A DNA stretch of 64,000 nt from Miniphocaeibacter massiliensis (GCF_900232905.1 NZ_OCTQ01000001.1:558001-622000); one strand, 5' to 3'. Numbered from the stretch's first letter, positions 36,350 to 44,861 are shown. Program-made: numbers and translations. Notes: generated by a model from the letters alone, not told the origin.

Positions 36350-36376
36350 GTTACAATATTGTTAAAATTTGGTATT
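36350..36376 (-). promoter_or_regulatory. Second copy of the 11-bp phased WalR-like operator
   Basis: 24 nt at 36350-36373 match 2167-2190 at 22 positions. GTTA cores fall at 36350 and 36361, and a partial GTAT at 36372, again 11 bp apart. It lies between the divergent glyoxalase-like gene and the LPXTG protein gene and could serve either. The rest of the 290-nt gap holds a 13-nt direct repeat (36469-36481 and 36484-36496) and an inverted repeat GTGCAT/ATGCAC (36500-36505, 36531-36536). Confidence 0.55.
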
Positions 36377-36560
36377 ATGTTTTAAATCAAATCATATCAA
36401 TAAAAAATATTGTTTTTTTCTTATAATGAAATTTATATTACTTGTATTTTTAATTATATCTTCTCTGGATAATATATTATGTTATAATATATTATGATTG
36501 TGCATGATAAAATATTATTTATTAAATTTAATGCACATAGTATAATAAGGAGGTTATTAA

Positions 36561-37697
36561 ATGAAGTTAATTAAGACAAAAAAAGTTCTTTCACTAATTT
36601 GTGCTGGTGCATTAATTTGGGGATCAACTTTCAGCGATGTAGTTTCTGCAAATGAAACTGAAGAAGTTCCACCAGTAACTACTGAAGAAGCAGAAGCTAC
36701 AGATGCACCAACTGAAGCTCCAGCTAAAGAAACTGAGGCTTCTACTGAAGAAACTGAAGCTCCAGCTAAAGAAACTGAGGCTTCTACTGAAGAAACTGAG
36801 GCTCCAGCTAAAGAAACTGAGGCTTCTACTGAAGAAACTGATAAAACAACTGTAATGTTTAACTACATTGTTCAAAAAGAAGATGGTTCTTTAGTAAATG
36901 CTTATGAAATTGGTAAATCAGGAGTTGTCGGTGAAAAATTAACATTTTTTGTTGAGCCAACAGAAGTTGAGATTATTTCTGTTAAAGGTGGAGACTTTGC
37001 ATATAACAGTGCAAATAACACTATAACTGGTACTGTTTCAAAAGACTTACAAGTTGATATAGTTGTAAAACTTTTAAAAGCGCCTAGAATAACAGCTATA
37101 ATTAAATTTGTTGATGAAGAAGGAAACCCTGTAATAGGAGCTCCTGGTATTAGAGAATATGGAGAAGCTGGTGAAGTTAAAGACTTCAAAGCTCCAAAAG
37201 TTGCAGGATACAAGTATACTGGTCCAGAAACAATAACAATGCCTGACAAAGATGGAGATACTATTACTCTTACTTATGAGCGTATTCCTCTTACATTAAC
37301 AGTTGTTTATGTAGATGAAAATGGAAAGACATTAAAGACTAGTGATTCTTTCGATGGTAAAATTGGTGATACTGGAATGCTTAAACTTCCTCCAATAAAA
37401 GGATACAAATATATTGGTAAAGAAGGAACAGCTTCAACTACTCCAGGATATGAAGTAGAAATACCTTATACTTTCGGTTCATCTGACGACACATATACAG
37501 CTGTATATGCTCCTTCAACAGGAAAAACAACTAGTAATGAAAAAACTAAATTAGAGCCTGAGAAAAAAGAAACTAAGAAAAAAGAAACTGAAAAGAAACT
37601 ACCTAAAACAGGTACAACTGAAAACTACATGTCAATTATTGGTGTAGGAATATTAGTTGCAGGAGCTATTCTTTATACAACAAAAAAAGAAGCTTAA
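36561..37697 (+). CDS. LPXTG-anchored surface protein with MucBP-like domains
   Basis: The 378-residue protein has a signal peptide to about residue 30. A Glu/Thr/Pro-rich stalk follows, with three near-perfect 14-residue repeats APAKETEASTEETE (about 53-94). Two MucBP-like modules come next: IIKFVDEEGNPV...PKVAGYKYTGP and VVYVDENGKTL...PPIKGYKYIGK. A Lys/Glu spacer, LPKTG sorting signal (about 348), hydrophobic span and KKEA tail close the protein. Sortase would link it to peptidoglycan; MucBP modules bind mucin-type glycans. AAGGAGG precedes the ATG. Confidence 0.93.
   Translation: MKLIKTKKVLSLICAGALIWGSTFSDVVSANETEEVPPVTTEEAEATDAPTEAPAKETEASTEETEAPAKETEASTEETEAPAKETEASTEETDKTTVMFNYIVQKEDGSLVNAYEIGKSGVVGEKLTFFVEPTEVEIISVKGGDFAYNSANNTITGTVSKDLQVDIVVKLLKAPRITAIIKFVDEEGNPVIGAPGIREYGEAGEVKDFKAPKVAGYKYTGPETITMPDKDGDTITLTYERIPLTLTVVYVDENGKTLKTSDSFDGKIGDTGMLKLPPIKGYKYIGKEGTASTTPGYEVEIPYTFGSSDDTYTAVYAPSTGKTTSNEKTKLEPEKKETKKKETEKKLPKTGTTENYMSIIGVGILVAGAILYTTKKEA
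36718..36843 (+). repeat. Three tandem 42-bp repeats in the LPXTG stalk
   Basis: Three consecutive 42-nt units, differing only at the last codon bases, encode the stalk repeat. The near identity at nucleotide level implies recent expansion and likely length variation between strains. Confidence 0.9.
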
Positions 37698-37708
37698 ACT
37701 AATAAATA

Positions 37709-37746
37709 AAAAAACCAGAGAATATTAATTCCTCTGGTTTTTTTAT
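37709..37746 (+). terminator. Intrinsic terminator after LPXTG gene
   Basis: AAACCAGAG (37712-37720) pairs with CTCTGGTTT (37732-37740) across an 11-nt loop, then a T7 run. Confidence 0.9.
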
Positions 37747-37805
37747 TTTGTCTATTGACCTTGTACTCAACTCCAATGTTATACTAACAAAAAAGGAGGA
37801 ATAAC

Positions 37806-38221
37806 ATGTGGAGTAAAAAAGAATTTTCATCCCTTACAAATACAACACCAGAAACACTAAGGTACTACGAAAAAATAGGTTTAATATTGCCAAAAAGAAA
37901 AGAAAATAATTATAGAGTTTATGGTGAAGAAGAATATACAAAGATAAAATATATAAAAGTTTTACAATACGCTAACTTTTCCCTAGAAGAAATAGAAGAA
38001 CTACTGCAACTATCTAATAAAGAATTTAGTGAAGATTGTAAAAACAACACTACCAAAATATTCGAGCAAAAGGTAAAATATACACATATATACTAAAAAC
38101 AGTGCAAAAATTCATGGAAAAACGTTCAATAGCTTTAGAAAATCCAACCCCTAATATTAACGAATTTACAGATGATATGGTAAATAAAATATTTGAGTTT
38201 TTGTTAGAAAGAGGAATTTAA
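37806..38221 (+). pseudogene. MerR-family regulator frameshifted near codon 93
   Basis: ATG 37806, after AAAGGAGGAAT, opens a MerR helix-turn-helix (FSSLTNTTPETLRYYEKIGLI, then ALQYANFSLEEI-like region). The frame stops at 38096 in a TATACACATATATAC stretch. The next frame continues ILKTVQKFMEKRSIALENPTP and closes at 38221, overlapping the ATG of the metallo-hydrolase as TAATG. An indel around 38080-38090 therefore truncates an about 138-residue regulator that was coupled to the next gene. Confidence 0.72.
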
Positions 38222-38835
38222 TGAAACAACAAACTTATAAAAACCTACACACACTAACATTTCCCTTAATGCTATTTACAAATGTGTATATATGGGAAGA
38301 TAAAGATAAATTAATATTAATAGACACATCCTTGAAAAATTGTAGCAATAAAATTGTTAAATATATTCAAAATATAAATAAGCCACTAACAGATATAATT
38401 CTAACCCATGCACACGATGATCATATTGGTGGACTTTATAGAATAAAAAACAAATATCCTAATGCAAAAATTCATATTGGTAAAAATGAAGAAGAACTTT
38501 ATAAAAAACAGTGTTTGAAAAAAATTAACGAAACACTAAAATATAATATTTTGTCAGAAAATAACAAAATTTCTTCGCTAGAAATTATAGAAACTCCAGG
38601 GCATACAAAAGGCTCTATCTCTCTTTACAACACGGACTATAAAATACTAATAGCTGGAGATCACTTTCATAGTAAAAGTGAACTTACAATATCTGGAGAT
38701 ACTAGAATATTTTTCCCATTCCCTAGTACTGCCACTGAAGACTTAAAAGAATCTATTAAATCAACAGAGAAATTAAAAGACTACATAATAGATAAAATGT
38801 ATTGTGACACGGAAAAGAAACTCAAAATTAGATAA
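38221..38835 (+). CDS. MBL-fold metallo-hydrolase
   Basis: The 204-residue protein has metallo-beta-lactamase metal motif THAHDDHIGG (about 60-69), downstream His in ETPGHTKGS (about 125) and Asp in LIAGDHFH (about 146). Members include glyoxalase II-type thioesterases and lactonases; the substrate here is unknown. Start overlaps the MerR stop, so it was the regulated partner of that gene. Confidence 0.88.
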   Translation: MKQQTYKNLHTLTFPLMLFTNVYIWEDKDKLILIDTSLKNCSNKIVKYIQNINKPLTDIILTHAHDDHIGGLYRIKNKYPNAKIHIGKNEEELYKKQCLKKINETLKYNILSENNKISSLEIIETPGHTKGSISLYNTDYKILIAGDHFHSKSELTISGDTRIFFPFPSTATEDLKESIKSTEKLKDYIIDKMYCDTEKKLKIR

Positions 38836-38925
38836 TTTAATTAACCGAGCAAATAAAAAATTACACTAGTAACTAACAAATTAAAGTTAAATAAAAAAAC
38901 TGTTTTTTAAAATAACTGTTTTTTT

Positions 38926-39225
38926 CTAATATTTTTTTACAAATGAAGAAGTTAACATATTACAAGTCTTAAGCTGAATCATAGAATAAAATTTCTTTGC
39001 ATATTCATTACCAGTTCCAGCCTTAACTCCATTACGTGCATCTTCATAAGATTCCCAAGTAACAAAATCTGTCCAAATATCATCTTGAATATACTGTTCC
39101 CAAGAAACAAATCCCTTTGCTTTAGATAATACATTGTCATATAACTTTTTTGTTGCTTCTATAAACTCTTTCTTAGATACTTTCTCTTTTAATTTAAAAG
39201 ATATAATCCATACTGCTTTTGACAT
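38926..39225 (-). CDS. Antibiotic-biosynthesis-monooxygenase-like (dimeric alpha-beta barrel) protein
   Basis: The 99-residue protein has the compact ferredoxin-like pattern VWIISFKLKEKVSKKEF, GFVSWEQYIQDDIW and TWESYEDA, similar to YdhR/ABM-domain proteins that bind small hydrophobic compounds or haem. Function unknown. AAGGGAGAAAATT precedes the ATG. Confidence 0.6.
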   Translation of the reverse strand: MSKAVWIISFKLKEKVSKKEFIEATKKLYDNVLSKAKGFVSWEQYIQDDIWTDFVTWESYEDARNGVKAGTGNEYAKKFYSMIQLKTCNMLTSSFVKKY

Positions 39226-39371
39226 AATTTTCTCCCTTTTTATATAGTTTAGAACACATTATATATTATATATTATTTTTGCAATATTATAAAACTTCTA
39301 ATTATATAATAGATCAAATTATATTCATATTAAATTTTCTTTTAGTATAAAAATAATAACTCTAATATTTT

Positions 39372-39956
39372 TTAAGCAAATTTATCTAATAACATCATCA
39401 TTAAATATCCTACTGCAAAACCTATTACTGAAAAAATTACTCCTTGAAATATTTTTTGATAAATTCTTTTTCCCTTTTCTGTAGCTTTCTGTATTTCGTC
39501 AAGTCTTTCTCCATCCATAAAAGCAACTATTTCTTTATAGCTTTGAATATCCTCTTGTTTTTTTATCTTTTCAATCTTAATTGCTGGAATAAAACAAATA
39601 ACTGCTATAACTAACCAAATACAAAACCCAATCCATTTAAAATAATAAAATAGTGGAGCAATCGATAAAAGCATTACTATAAAGCAAACTGTATAAATAA
39701 CACTTAGTTTTTGTAGTCTAGTAACAACACTTTCATCTACTATTTTCCTAATTTCTTCAATATCTCCTTTAATAAGTTCATCTATAGAAATTTCAAACAA
39801 AGAGCTTAAAAGTATAAGATTATTTACATCAGGATAACTTTTACCAGTTTCCCAATTAGAAATAGTCTGCCTAGTAACATATAACTTATCTCCTAACTCA
39901 TCTTGAGATAAAGAAAGTCTCTTTCTATGACTTTTAATTTGATTTTCTAAATTCAT
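39372..39956 (-). CDS. XRE-family helix-turn-helix protein with membrane domain
   Basis: The 194-residue protein has an N-terminal Cro/CI-type helix-turn-helix (LSLSQDELGDKLYVTRQTISNWETGKSYPD, about 14-43). A linker and two hydrophobic spans (about 85-122) follow, with another span near the C-terminus (about 170-190). Membrane-tethered XRE regulators of this shape occur next to transporters or stress genes. No partner is adjacent here. GGGGGTGAATAT lies upstream of the ATG. The 259 nt between it and the peptidase gene show no gene. Confidence 0.83.
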   Translation of the reverse strand: MNLENQIKSHRKRLSLSQDELGDKLYVTRQTISNWETGKSYPDVNNLILLSSLFEISIDELIKGDIEEIRKIVDESVVTRLQKLSVIYTVCFIVMLLSIAPLFYYFKWIGFCIWLVIAVICFIPAIKIEKIKKQEDIQSYKEIVAFMDGERLDEIQKATEKGKRIYQKIFQGVIFSVIGFAVGYLMMMLLDKFA

Positions 39957-40215
39957 ATATTCACCCCCTAGTCTAACTTTAAAAGATAAATTATAAATTA
40001 TCTATCAAAAGTCTTTTGAAAATGACATTTTCTCTTGCAAAAACTTTTTGTCATTTCCTTTAAACCTTCTAAAATATAGATTTTATTTTACAAAAGAATT
40101 AGATATTATATAAAACTTATCTTGACTTGGTAGCTGTTTCTTTTCCATTTTTTAAAGATATCATCAAATTTTCTTATTAAATTATTTTTTAATTTTTCAA
40201 AGCTCAACTAAATTA

Positions 40216-40869
40216 TTAAAATGTTGATTTTAATTTTTTAATGATTCCTTTGGAAATACAATAAACCTCTCCACTAATATCAATACCATCTTCTATTCTA
40301 ATTGCCACCTCATCAATAGCCATATAAATATCAATTTCATTTGATAATGGTAGTAATTCTTCTAATAGTTGAGTATCATTAATAGACTGATTTTCTTTAG
40401 TGCAAAAATATATACTATCCATTCCTATACCAGAAATTATTGAACTTTTACTAACATTCTGGCTTGTATTTTTTGAGCTTAGCCACTTTGATGACATATT
40501 CATTGCACCAGCACTTGCTCCCATAATAATAGCATCACTAACTTTTATAGAATCTATAAGATTATATTCTATTAAAAAATCATTTTGTAAACTAGGATAT
40601 CCACCACATAAAAATATTACAGATGCGTTTTTTATAATTTCATTAGTCTTATTTTTATCACTTTTATAATTGATTATTTCATATTCATCAAAAAATATAT
40701 TCCCTTTATTGAACCATGACTTTGCAAGTAAATCACTTTCAAAAGGATCACTTGGACTACCACTAATCATAACCAGTAATTTCCTTAAACTAATATCATC
40801 ATTTAATTTTTTAATAACACAATCTGGAAATCCTTCACTAAACCAACTAAAATAATAATGAATACTCAC
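40216..40869 (-). CDS. Peptidase S51 (dipeptidase E/cyanophycinase-like)
   Basis: The 217-residue protein has FLCGGYPSLQ (about 89) and nucleophile motif MGASAGAMNMS (Ser about 118), the S51 catalytic elbow. The fold is class-I glutamine amidotransferase-like. It probably cleaves Asp-X dipeptides. The start is GTG with GAGGTG 7 nt upstream. It is a single gene. Confidence 0.85.
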   Translation of the reverse strand: MSIHYYFSWFSEGFPDCVIKKLNDDISLRKLLVMISGSPSDPFESDLLAKSWFNKGNIFFDEYEIINYKSDKNKTNEIIKNASVIFLCGGYPSLQNDFLIEYNLIDSIKVSDAIIMGASAGAMNMSSKWLSSKNTSQNVSKSSIISGIGMDSIYFCTKENQSINDTQLLEELLPLSNEIDIYMAIDEVAIRIEDGIDISGEVYCISKGIIKKLKSTF

Positions 40870-40930
40870 TTAAAACACCTCAGTTTTATTAAAAATATAA
40901 CTTATAATACTTTCTGAAATTTTTCACTAC

Positions 40931-41419
40931 CTATTCTATTGGAATATAAATATCAGTTAGGCTTGTATTCTTCAAATTTCTTGGCGGTTCTGTTACATAC
41001 AATTCAAACGGGAAATTGTCCCTTGGTTTTTCTTTTGAATCTTTAAATAACCAATCTTGATAAGCATACTCCCAAGCCTTTTCATATTCATTTAGTTTTA
41101 TATCATAGTGTAAAACACCATATTTCCCTGCAAATTCCATTGAGCATATTCTTCCCTCTTCAGTAACTTTTGCACTTTTTGGAATAGTCATAGCAACACT
41201 CATTTTTAAATTCTTTTGGTCTGTAATAAAATGATTATCATGATATATTGTTAAAACCTTTGTTTTTCCTTCAACTATTAGATCGTTATTTTTGGCAAAA
41301 TCAAATAATTCCTTAAACATCTTTTTACTTTCTTTCCTAAAAGCTACATAGGTTCCTTTAAAACGAATATAAATAACTTTCATTTCTATATTTTCTATTG
41401 TTACATTTGGTTTATTCAT
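40931..41419 (-). CDS. GyrI-like small-molecule-binding protein
   Basis: The 162-residue protein has the SHS2/GyrI-like effector-binding pattern (VIYIRFKGTYVAF, MFKELFDFAKNN, EFAGKYGVLHYDI, WEYAYQDWLF, FELYVTEPP). In many bacteria this domain is fused behind an AraC helix-turn-helix. Here it is a separate gene with its own TAGGAGG, 27 nt after the stand-alone AraC domain gene. The two probably act as a split regulator. Confidence 0.83.
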   Translation of the reverse strand: MNKPNVTIENIEMKVIYIRFKGTYVAFRKESKKMFKELFDFAKNNDLIVEGKTKVLTIYHDNHFITDQKNLKMSVAMTIPKSAKVTEEGRICSMEFAGKYGVLHYDIKLNEYEKAWEYAYQDWLFKDSKEKPRDNFPFELYVTEPPRNLKNTSLTDIYIPIE

Positions 41420-41446
41420 ATCATTACCTCCTAAAAAAATGATATA

Positions 41447-41800
41447 CTACACACTAGTTTTGTGCATGTCATTTCTTGCTATTCTAAATTTTGAAGGAGA
41501 TATCTTATAATATTTTTTGAACGCCTTGCTATAACTGCTAGAATCACTATACCCATACCTCCCAGCAATTTCTGTAATATTAATATCTTTTCTAACCAAT
41601 AAATATATAGCAGAACGTTCCATCTTTGTTCTTACAATAAACTGTTTTATTGTTTCATCACTATACTTACTAAAAATTCGATGAAAATGAAACTTTGACA
41701 TATTAATATTTTCAGCCAAATCTTCAAGTGTAATATTTTTGTTTAAATTAGAATTTATAAAGTCTTCTGTTTTATTTATTAATCTAATATATTCTTCCAT
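41447..41800 (-). CDS. AraC-family helix-turn-helix protein (DNA-binding domain only)
   Basis: The 117-residue protein consists almost entirely of the two AraC helix-turn-helix motifs (LEDLAENINMSKFHFHRIFSK and ITEIAGRYGYSDSSSYSKAFKKYY). The ligand domain normally attached is encoded by the next gene, which binds small molecules. It lies 15 nt after a GNAT gene, in one likely operon. Confidence 0.87.
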   Translation of the reverse strand: MEEYIRLINKTEDFINSNLNKNITLEDLAENINMSKFHFHRIFSKYSDETIKQFIVRTKMERSAIYLLVRKDINITEIAGRYGYSDSSSYSKAFKKYYKISPSKFRIARNDMHKTSV

Positions 41801-41815
41801 GCTAACCTCGTGTAA

Positions 41816-42265
41816 CTAAATATTTTTTTCGTAAATATAACCTATCATACCACTTTTTTTATCTTCTAATTCTCCTACTTTAATATAGCCAAGAGATTCA
41901 TAAAAACTATGCAAATGATAATTTTCACTAGGAGTATCTAACTTCCACTTTTTTACCTTAGGATATTCTTTCTCAATCATTGACATTACTTTTTTACCGT
42001 ATCCTTTGTGTTGATACTTTGGATCAATAAAAATTGCTCCTATCTCTCCCTTTTTACCAATAGCAGCTACAAAAACCCCTCCTATTTCTTCATCGTCAAC
42101 TAAAATAACTTTCCCAAACATTAATGGTGGAAAAAAAGTTTCATTTTTCGTTTTAAGAAGTGGAGGATAAACTCCATACTTTTCATAATCAGGTTGAAAA
42201 GCTCTCTTAGCTATATTGTAAAGTCTTGGGATATCTTTCTTTTTCATCTTTCTAAAATTAATCAT
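41816..42265 (-). CDS. GNAT-family N-acetyltransferase
   Basis: The 149-residue protein has GNAT core strand EIGAIFIDPKYQHKGYGKKVMSMIE (acetyl-CoA loop QHKGYG) and C-terminal HSFYESLGYIKVG. Substrate unknown; position before an AraC/GyrI pair suggests drug or metabolite modification under their control. AGGAGG precedes the ATG. Confidence 0.87.
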   Translation of the reverse strand: MINFRKMKKKDIPRLYNIAKRAFQPDYEKYGVYPPLLKTKNETFFPPLMFGKVILVDDEEIGGVFVAAIGKKGEIGAIFIDPKYQHKGYGKKVMSMIEKEYPKVKKWKLDTPSENYHLHSFYESLGYIKVGELEDKKSGMIGYIYEKNI

Positions 42266-42398
42266 TTTATCCTCCTAATTTAAATTGAAATATTAATTTA
42301 AAAATTTTTCCCTAATATTTTTTCATAATAATTTTGAGTTAATAAAGAAATAATCCATAATAAAATCACAGTTATATTTTTCTTCAATGTTTCCTCTT

Positions 42399-42875
42399 TT
42401 ATTTGTTCACTCTTACTAAGCTACTCCCTAAATCTATTATGTTATTAGCTTGCACAAGTTCCAAAAAACTTTCTCCAATACATTTTGGAAGTATCTTCAT
42501 ATTTTTAATCTCTTCTAAATCTATCCACTCCATTGCAATTTGAAGTGAATCTACTTCTGTTGGATTTACAGTATTTTCACTTTTTAAGTAAGCTCTAAAA
42601 ATATGATAAATTTTGTGTGCATAATTTGGATGATTAACTCTTATATATTCATCTAAACAAATAATTTCACATATTCCAACAAATTTATCTATACAAATAC
42701 TATAGCCTGTTTCTTCCAAACATTCTCTTTTAACAGCTTCTACCATAGTTTCGTACTGATTTTGTCCTCCCCCTGGCAAAGTATAATACTCTCCTAATAT
42801 TGGATTGTCATATTTTAATAGCAATACTTTATTTTTATTTATTATAATAGCTTTTGCTGCATTTCTTATAGTCAT
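42399..42875 (-). CDS. NUDIX hydrolase
   Basis: The about 158-residue protein has the Nudix box GGGQNQYETMVEAVKRECLEETG, which contains the catalytic REcLEE. It hydrolyses a nucleoside diphosphate-linked compound not identifiable from sequence. ATG 42875 is chosen over TTG 42902, because GGGGGAG lies between them. It is divergent from another NUDIX gene. Confidence 0.87.
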   Translation of the reverse strand: MTIRNAAKAIIINKNKVLLLKYDNPILGEYYTLPGGGQNQYETMVEAVKRECLEETGYSICIDKFVGICEIICLDEYIRVNHPNYAHKIYHIFRAYLKSENTVNPTEVDSLQIAMEWIDLEEIKNMKILPKCIGESFLELVQANNIIDLGSSLVRVNK

Positions 42876-42948
42876 ACTTTCTCCCCCAAACATATTTCTC
42901 AATATAGTATATACTATAATCTAACATTAATTTATAGAGAGGTGTAAA

Positions 42949-43458
42949 ATGATAGAAAAGTTTTCAATACCATGTGCTGGTGCAATAATTGAAAAAGAAA
43001 TAAATAACAACTTATATATCCTTATGCAAGAAAGGCATAAAGAAAATAAACCTCAAGAACTAGGACTTTTAGAAATACCTGCTGGTAAAATAAGAGAAAA
43101 TGAAAATATTTTTGACTGTATAAAAAGAGAAATTAAAGAAGAAACTGGACTAAACATTGTTGATGTAAAAGGCAAGGAGAATTCCTCTATATATAGGAAT
43201 AATGGTTATGAAGTAATAGACTTTTCTCCATATCACTGTACTCAAAACTTAATAGGAAATTATCCTGTTATATTAATGGTATTTATCTGCCAAACAACTG
43301 GCAAGTTATTATCTTCTTCAAATGAATCAAAAAACTATAAATGGATTTCAATAGCAGAACTTAAAACTTTAGTTGAAAAAACCCCTGAAAAAATTTATCC
43401 TATGGATTTAGCCTTGCTACATAAATTTATTAATGATAAAAGTTATAATAATCTCTAA
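42949..43458 (+). CDS. NUDIX hydrolase
   Basis: The 169-residue protein has the Nudix box GKIRENENIFDCIKREIKEETG preceded by LLEIPA, as in ADP-ribose pyrophosphatase-like members. AGAGGTG precedes the ATG. It is divergently arranged with the minus-strand NUDIX gene, sharing an about 75-nt promoter region. Confidence 0.87.
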   Translation: MIEKFSIPCAGAIIEKEINNNLYILMQERHKENKPQELGLLEIPAGKIRENENIFDCIKREIKEETGLNIVDVKGKENSSIYRNNGYEVIDFSPYHCTQNLIGNYPVILMVFICQTTGKLLSSSNESKNYKWISIAELKTLVEKTPEKIYPMDLALLHKFINDKSYNNL

Positions 43459-43548
43459 ATATTAAATATATATATTATCGCAAAGTAAAAGCCTTTGATA
43501 GAAAAAATACAATACTGTGATACTCTTTCTAAAAGGAGATGTTAATAT

Positions 43549-43569
43549 ATGGAATTTAATAAAAATTAA
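43549..43569 (+). other. Six-codon mini-ORF with strong ribosome binding site
   Basis: AAAAGGAGAT is followed 9 nt later by ATG and the codons for MEFNKN, then TAA. The stop lies in the 5' arm of a 17-bp terminator hairpin. It could be a leader-type peptide or a gene relic. Confidence 0.3.
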
Positions 43570-43605
43570 ACAGAGCTAATAAAAAATTAGCTCTGTTTAA
43601 TTTTT
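43561..43605. terminator. Very strong 17-bp bidirectional terminator
   Basis: The perfect stem 43563-43579 / 43587-43603 with a 7-nt A-rich loop and T/A runs on both sides separates the mini-ORF from the convergent XRE gene. Confidence 0.9.
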
Positions 43606-43807
43606 AATCTACAAACTCAAAAACATCTTCAACTTTTACATTAAATATCTTAGCAATATCCATGGCCAGCTTTAAAGAAGGATTGTATTTCCCTTTTTCA
43701 AGCCTAGAAATAGTTTCTCTTCTAACTCCAACTATAAGTCCTAGTTCTTCTTGGCTCATGCCTAAATTTTCTCTGTAATATTTAATTTTAGTTATTAATT
43801 CACTCAT
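43604..43807 (-). CDS. Small XRE-family transcriptional regulator (67 aa)
   Basis: A Cro/CI helix-turn-helix fills almost the whole protein (MSQEELGLIVGVRRETISRLEKGKYNPSL). It starts 1 nt after the membrane protein stop, so the two are co-translated. This helix-turn-helix/membrane pair is a common Firmicute unit. The palindrome upstream of the pair is its probable operator. Confidence 0.88.
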   Translation of the reverse strand: MSELITKIKYYRENLGMSQEELGLIVGVRRETISRLEKGKYNPSLKLAMDIAKIFNVKVEDVFEFVD

Positions 43808-43808
43808 A

Positions 43809-44249
43809 TTAGATATCTTTCTTTTCTAAATACAAATAAATTCCATCTTTAATAGCGGAAAACATCAACACAAAAGACATAATAAAATCAACACCTACAG
43901 TTATAGTACCACCATTAATCATAGCCACAAATAATGCTATTATTGCTAATATTACAAAAACAACTACTGCATAACTCGTTGCTTTTGCTTCGTATTCTCG
44001 TGTTAATTCATCTTCAAAAACTTTATTTCTAGTTGTTTCCATTCTTGCAAAATATACAAACATTACTATAACATAAGCAAAAGTAAATACTATACTTATT
44101 ACAGAAATAAGCATGTGTATAGCAAAATATCTATCATCTTTCATAAAATAGTAATCACTAATATTCTTTAATATAATAAAAAATATTACAACACTAACAA
44201 AAATAATATTAATAAATTTATACCTACTAACTGATAACTCTTTCTTCAT
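43809..44249 (-). CDS. Four-span membrane protein paired with XRE regulator
   Basis: The about 146-residue protein has spans at about 10-30, 42-65, 85-105 and 115-135 and a charged loop ENTRNKVFEDELTREYEAKA in the middle. It is similar in layout to DUF2178/DUF3796-type partners of XRE regulators. ATG 44249 is preceded by TGGAGGTT; the longer start at 44297 lies inside the operator. Confidence 0.7.
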   Translation of the reverse strand: MKKELSVSRYKFINIIFVSVVIFFIILKNISDYYFMKDDRYFAIHMLISVISIVFTFAYVIVMFVYFARMETTRNKVFEDELTREYEAKATSYAVVVFVILAIIALFVAMINGGTITVGVDFIMSFVLMFSAIKDGIYLYLEKKDI

Positions 44250-44261
44250 AATAACCTCCAT

Positions 44262-44316
44262 GTGATATATTTGTATCTTATGTGATAAATATATCACCTT
44301 ATTTGTATAATGTCAA
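44262..44316 (-). promoter_or_regulatory. Promoter and palindromic operator of the XRE/membrane pair
   Basis: On the minus strand TTGACA (44311-44316), a 17-nt spacer and TATATT (44288-44293) form the promoter. The inverted repeat GTGATA-N4-TATCAC (44282-44287, 44292-44297) covers the -10, and a further half-site GTGATATAT lies at 44262-44270. Confidence 0.7.
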
Positions 44317-44325
44317 TCTATGAAA

Positions 44326-44356
44326 TAAAAAAACAGGTAATAAATACCTGTTTTGT
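44326..44356 (-). terminator. Intrinsic terminator after the YccF-family gene
   Basis: AAAACAGGTA (44330-44339) pairs with TACCTGTTTT (44345-44354) with a 5-nt loop. It lies past the minus-strand stop at 44368. Confidence 0.85.
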
Positions 44357-44367
44357 AAAATATTAAT

Positions 44368-44730
44368 TTAGTAAACTTTTGCTCCAAAAGGCATAAGTGC
44401 CAGTTTTGCAAACTTAAAGCATTGTAGGCCAAAAGGAATCCATATTATAGTTATACAAAGAATTAAGCCATTTAAAATAGCTGCTAATGCTAATGGAATA
44501 CCACTTAATATTATCCAAAATACATTTGCGACTGCTGATATTACTCCCATCTCACCATAGGTAACTTCTTTTCCAAAAGGTAAAAACACAAATCCCGCTA
44601 TTTTAAAACACTGTAATCCAATGGGTATTCCTATTATAGTTATACACCATAGTACTCCTGCTAATGTCCAACCTAATCCTTGCCAAAGTCCTGAAAATAT
44701 AAACCAAATTAAATTACCTAAACATCCCAT
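44368..44730 (-). CDS. YccF-family membrane protein
   Basis: The 120-residue protein has two homologous halves, each with a hydrophobic span and the motif IIGIPIGLQCFKIA or IIWIPFGLQCFKFA followed by PFG, diagnostic of YccF domains (DUF307). Inner-membrane protein of unknown function. It is a single gene. Confidence 0.88.
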   Translation of the reverse strand: MGCLGNLIWFIFSGLWQGLGWTLAGVLWCITIIGIPIGLQCFKIAGFVFLPFGKEVTYGEMGVISAVANVFWIILSGIPLALAAILNGLILCITIIWIPFGLQCFKFAKLALMPFGAKVY

Positions 44731-44824
44731 AAATTTACTCCTACATAATATAAAATACTTTCTAAATACATTATATATTAAGTTATAATGGTTTATTATT
44801 ACAACAATTCAACAATTTGCAAAT

Positions 44825-44861
44825 AAAAAGGACTATAATAGTTATTCTATAGTCCTTTAAA
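44825..44861 (-). terminator. Intrinsic terminator after the AbgT/M24 operon
   Basis: AAAGGACTATA pairs with TATAGTCCTTT (44827-44858) with a 10-nt loop, close after the M24 peptidase stop. Confidence 0.8.

Noticed and set aside
36718-36843. CRISPR-like regularly repeated sequence
   Set aside because: Repeats are contiguous without spacers, in frame, and encode a surface-protein stalk; no cas genes nearby.
36624-37249. Long minus-strand open frames opposite the LPXTG gene
   Set aside because: Repetitive Ser/Phe- and Pro-rich translations are the antisense of the stalk and MucBP repeats; no ribosome binding site and no family.
38886-38925. Terminator between the MBL and monooxygenase-like genes
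   Set aside because: The two CTGTTTTTT copies are direct, not inverted, repeats, so no stable hairpin forms.
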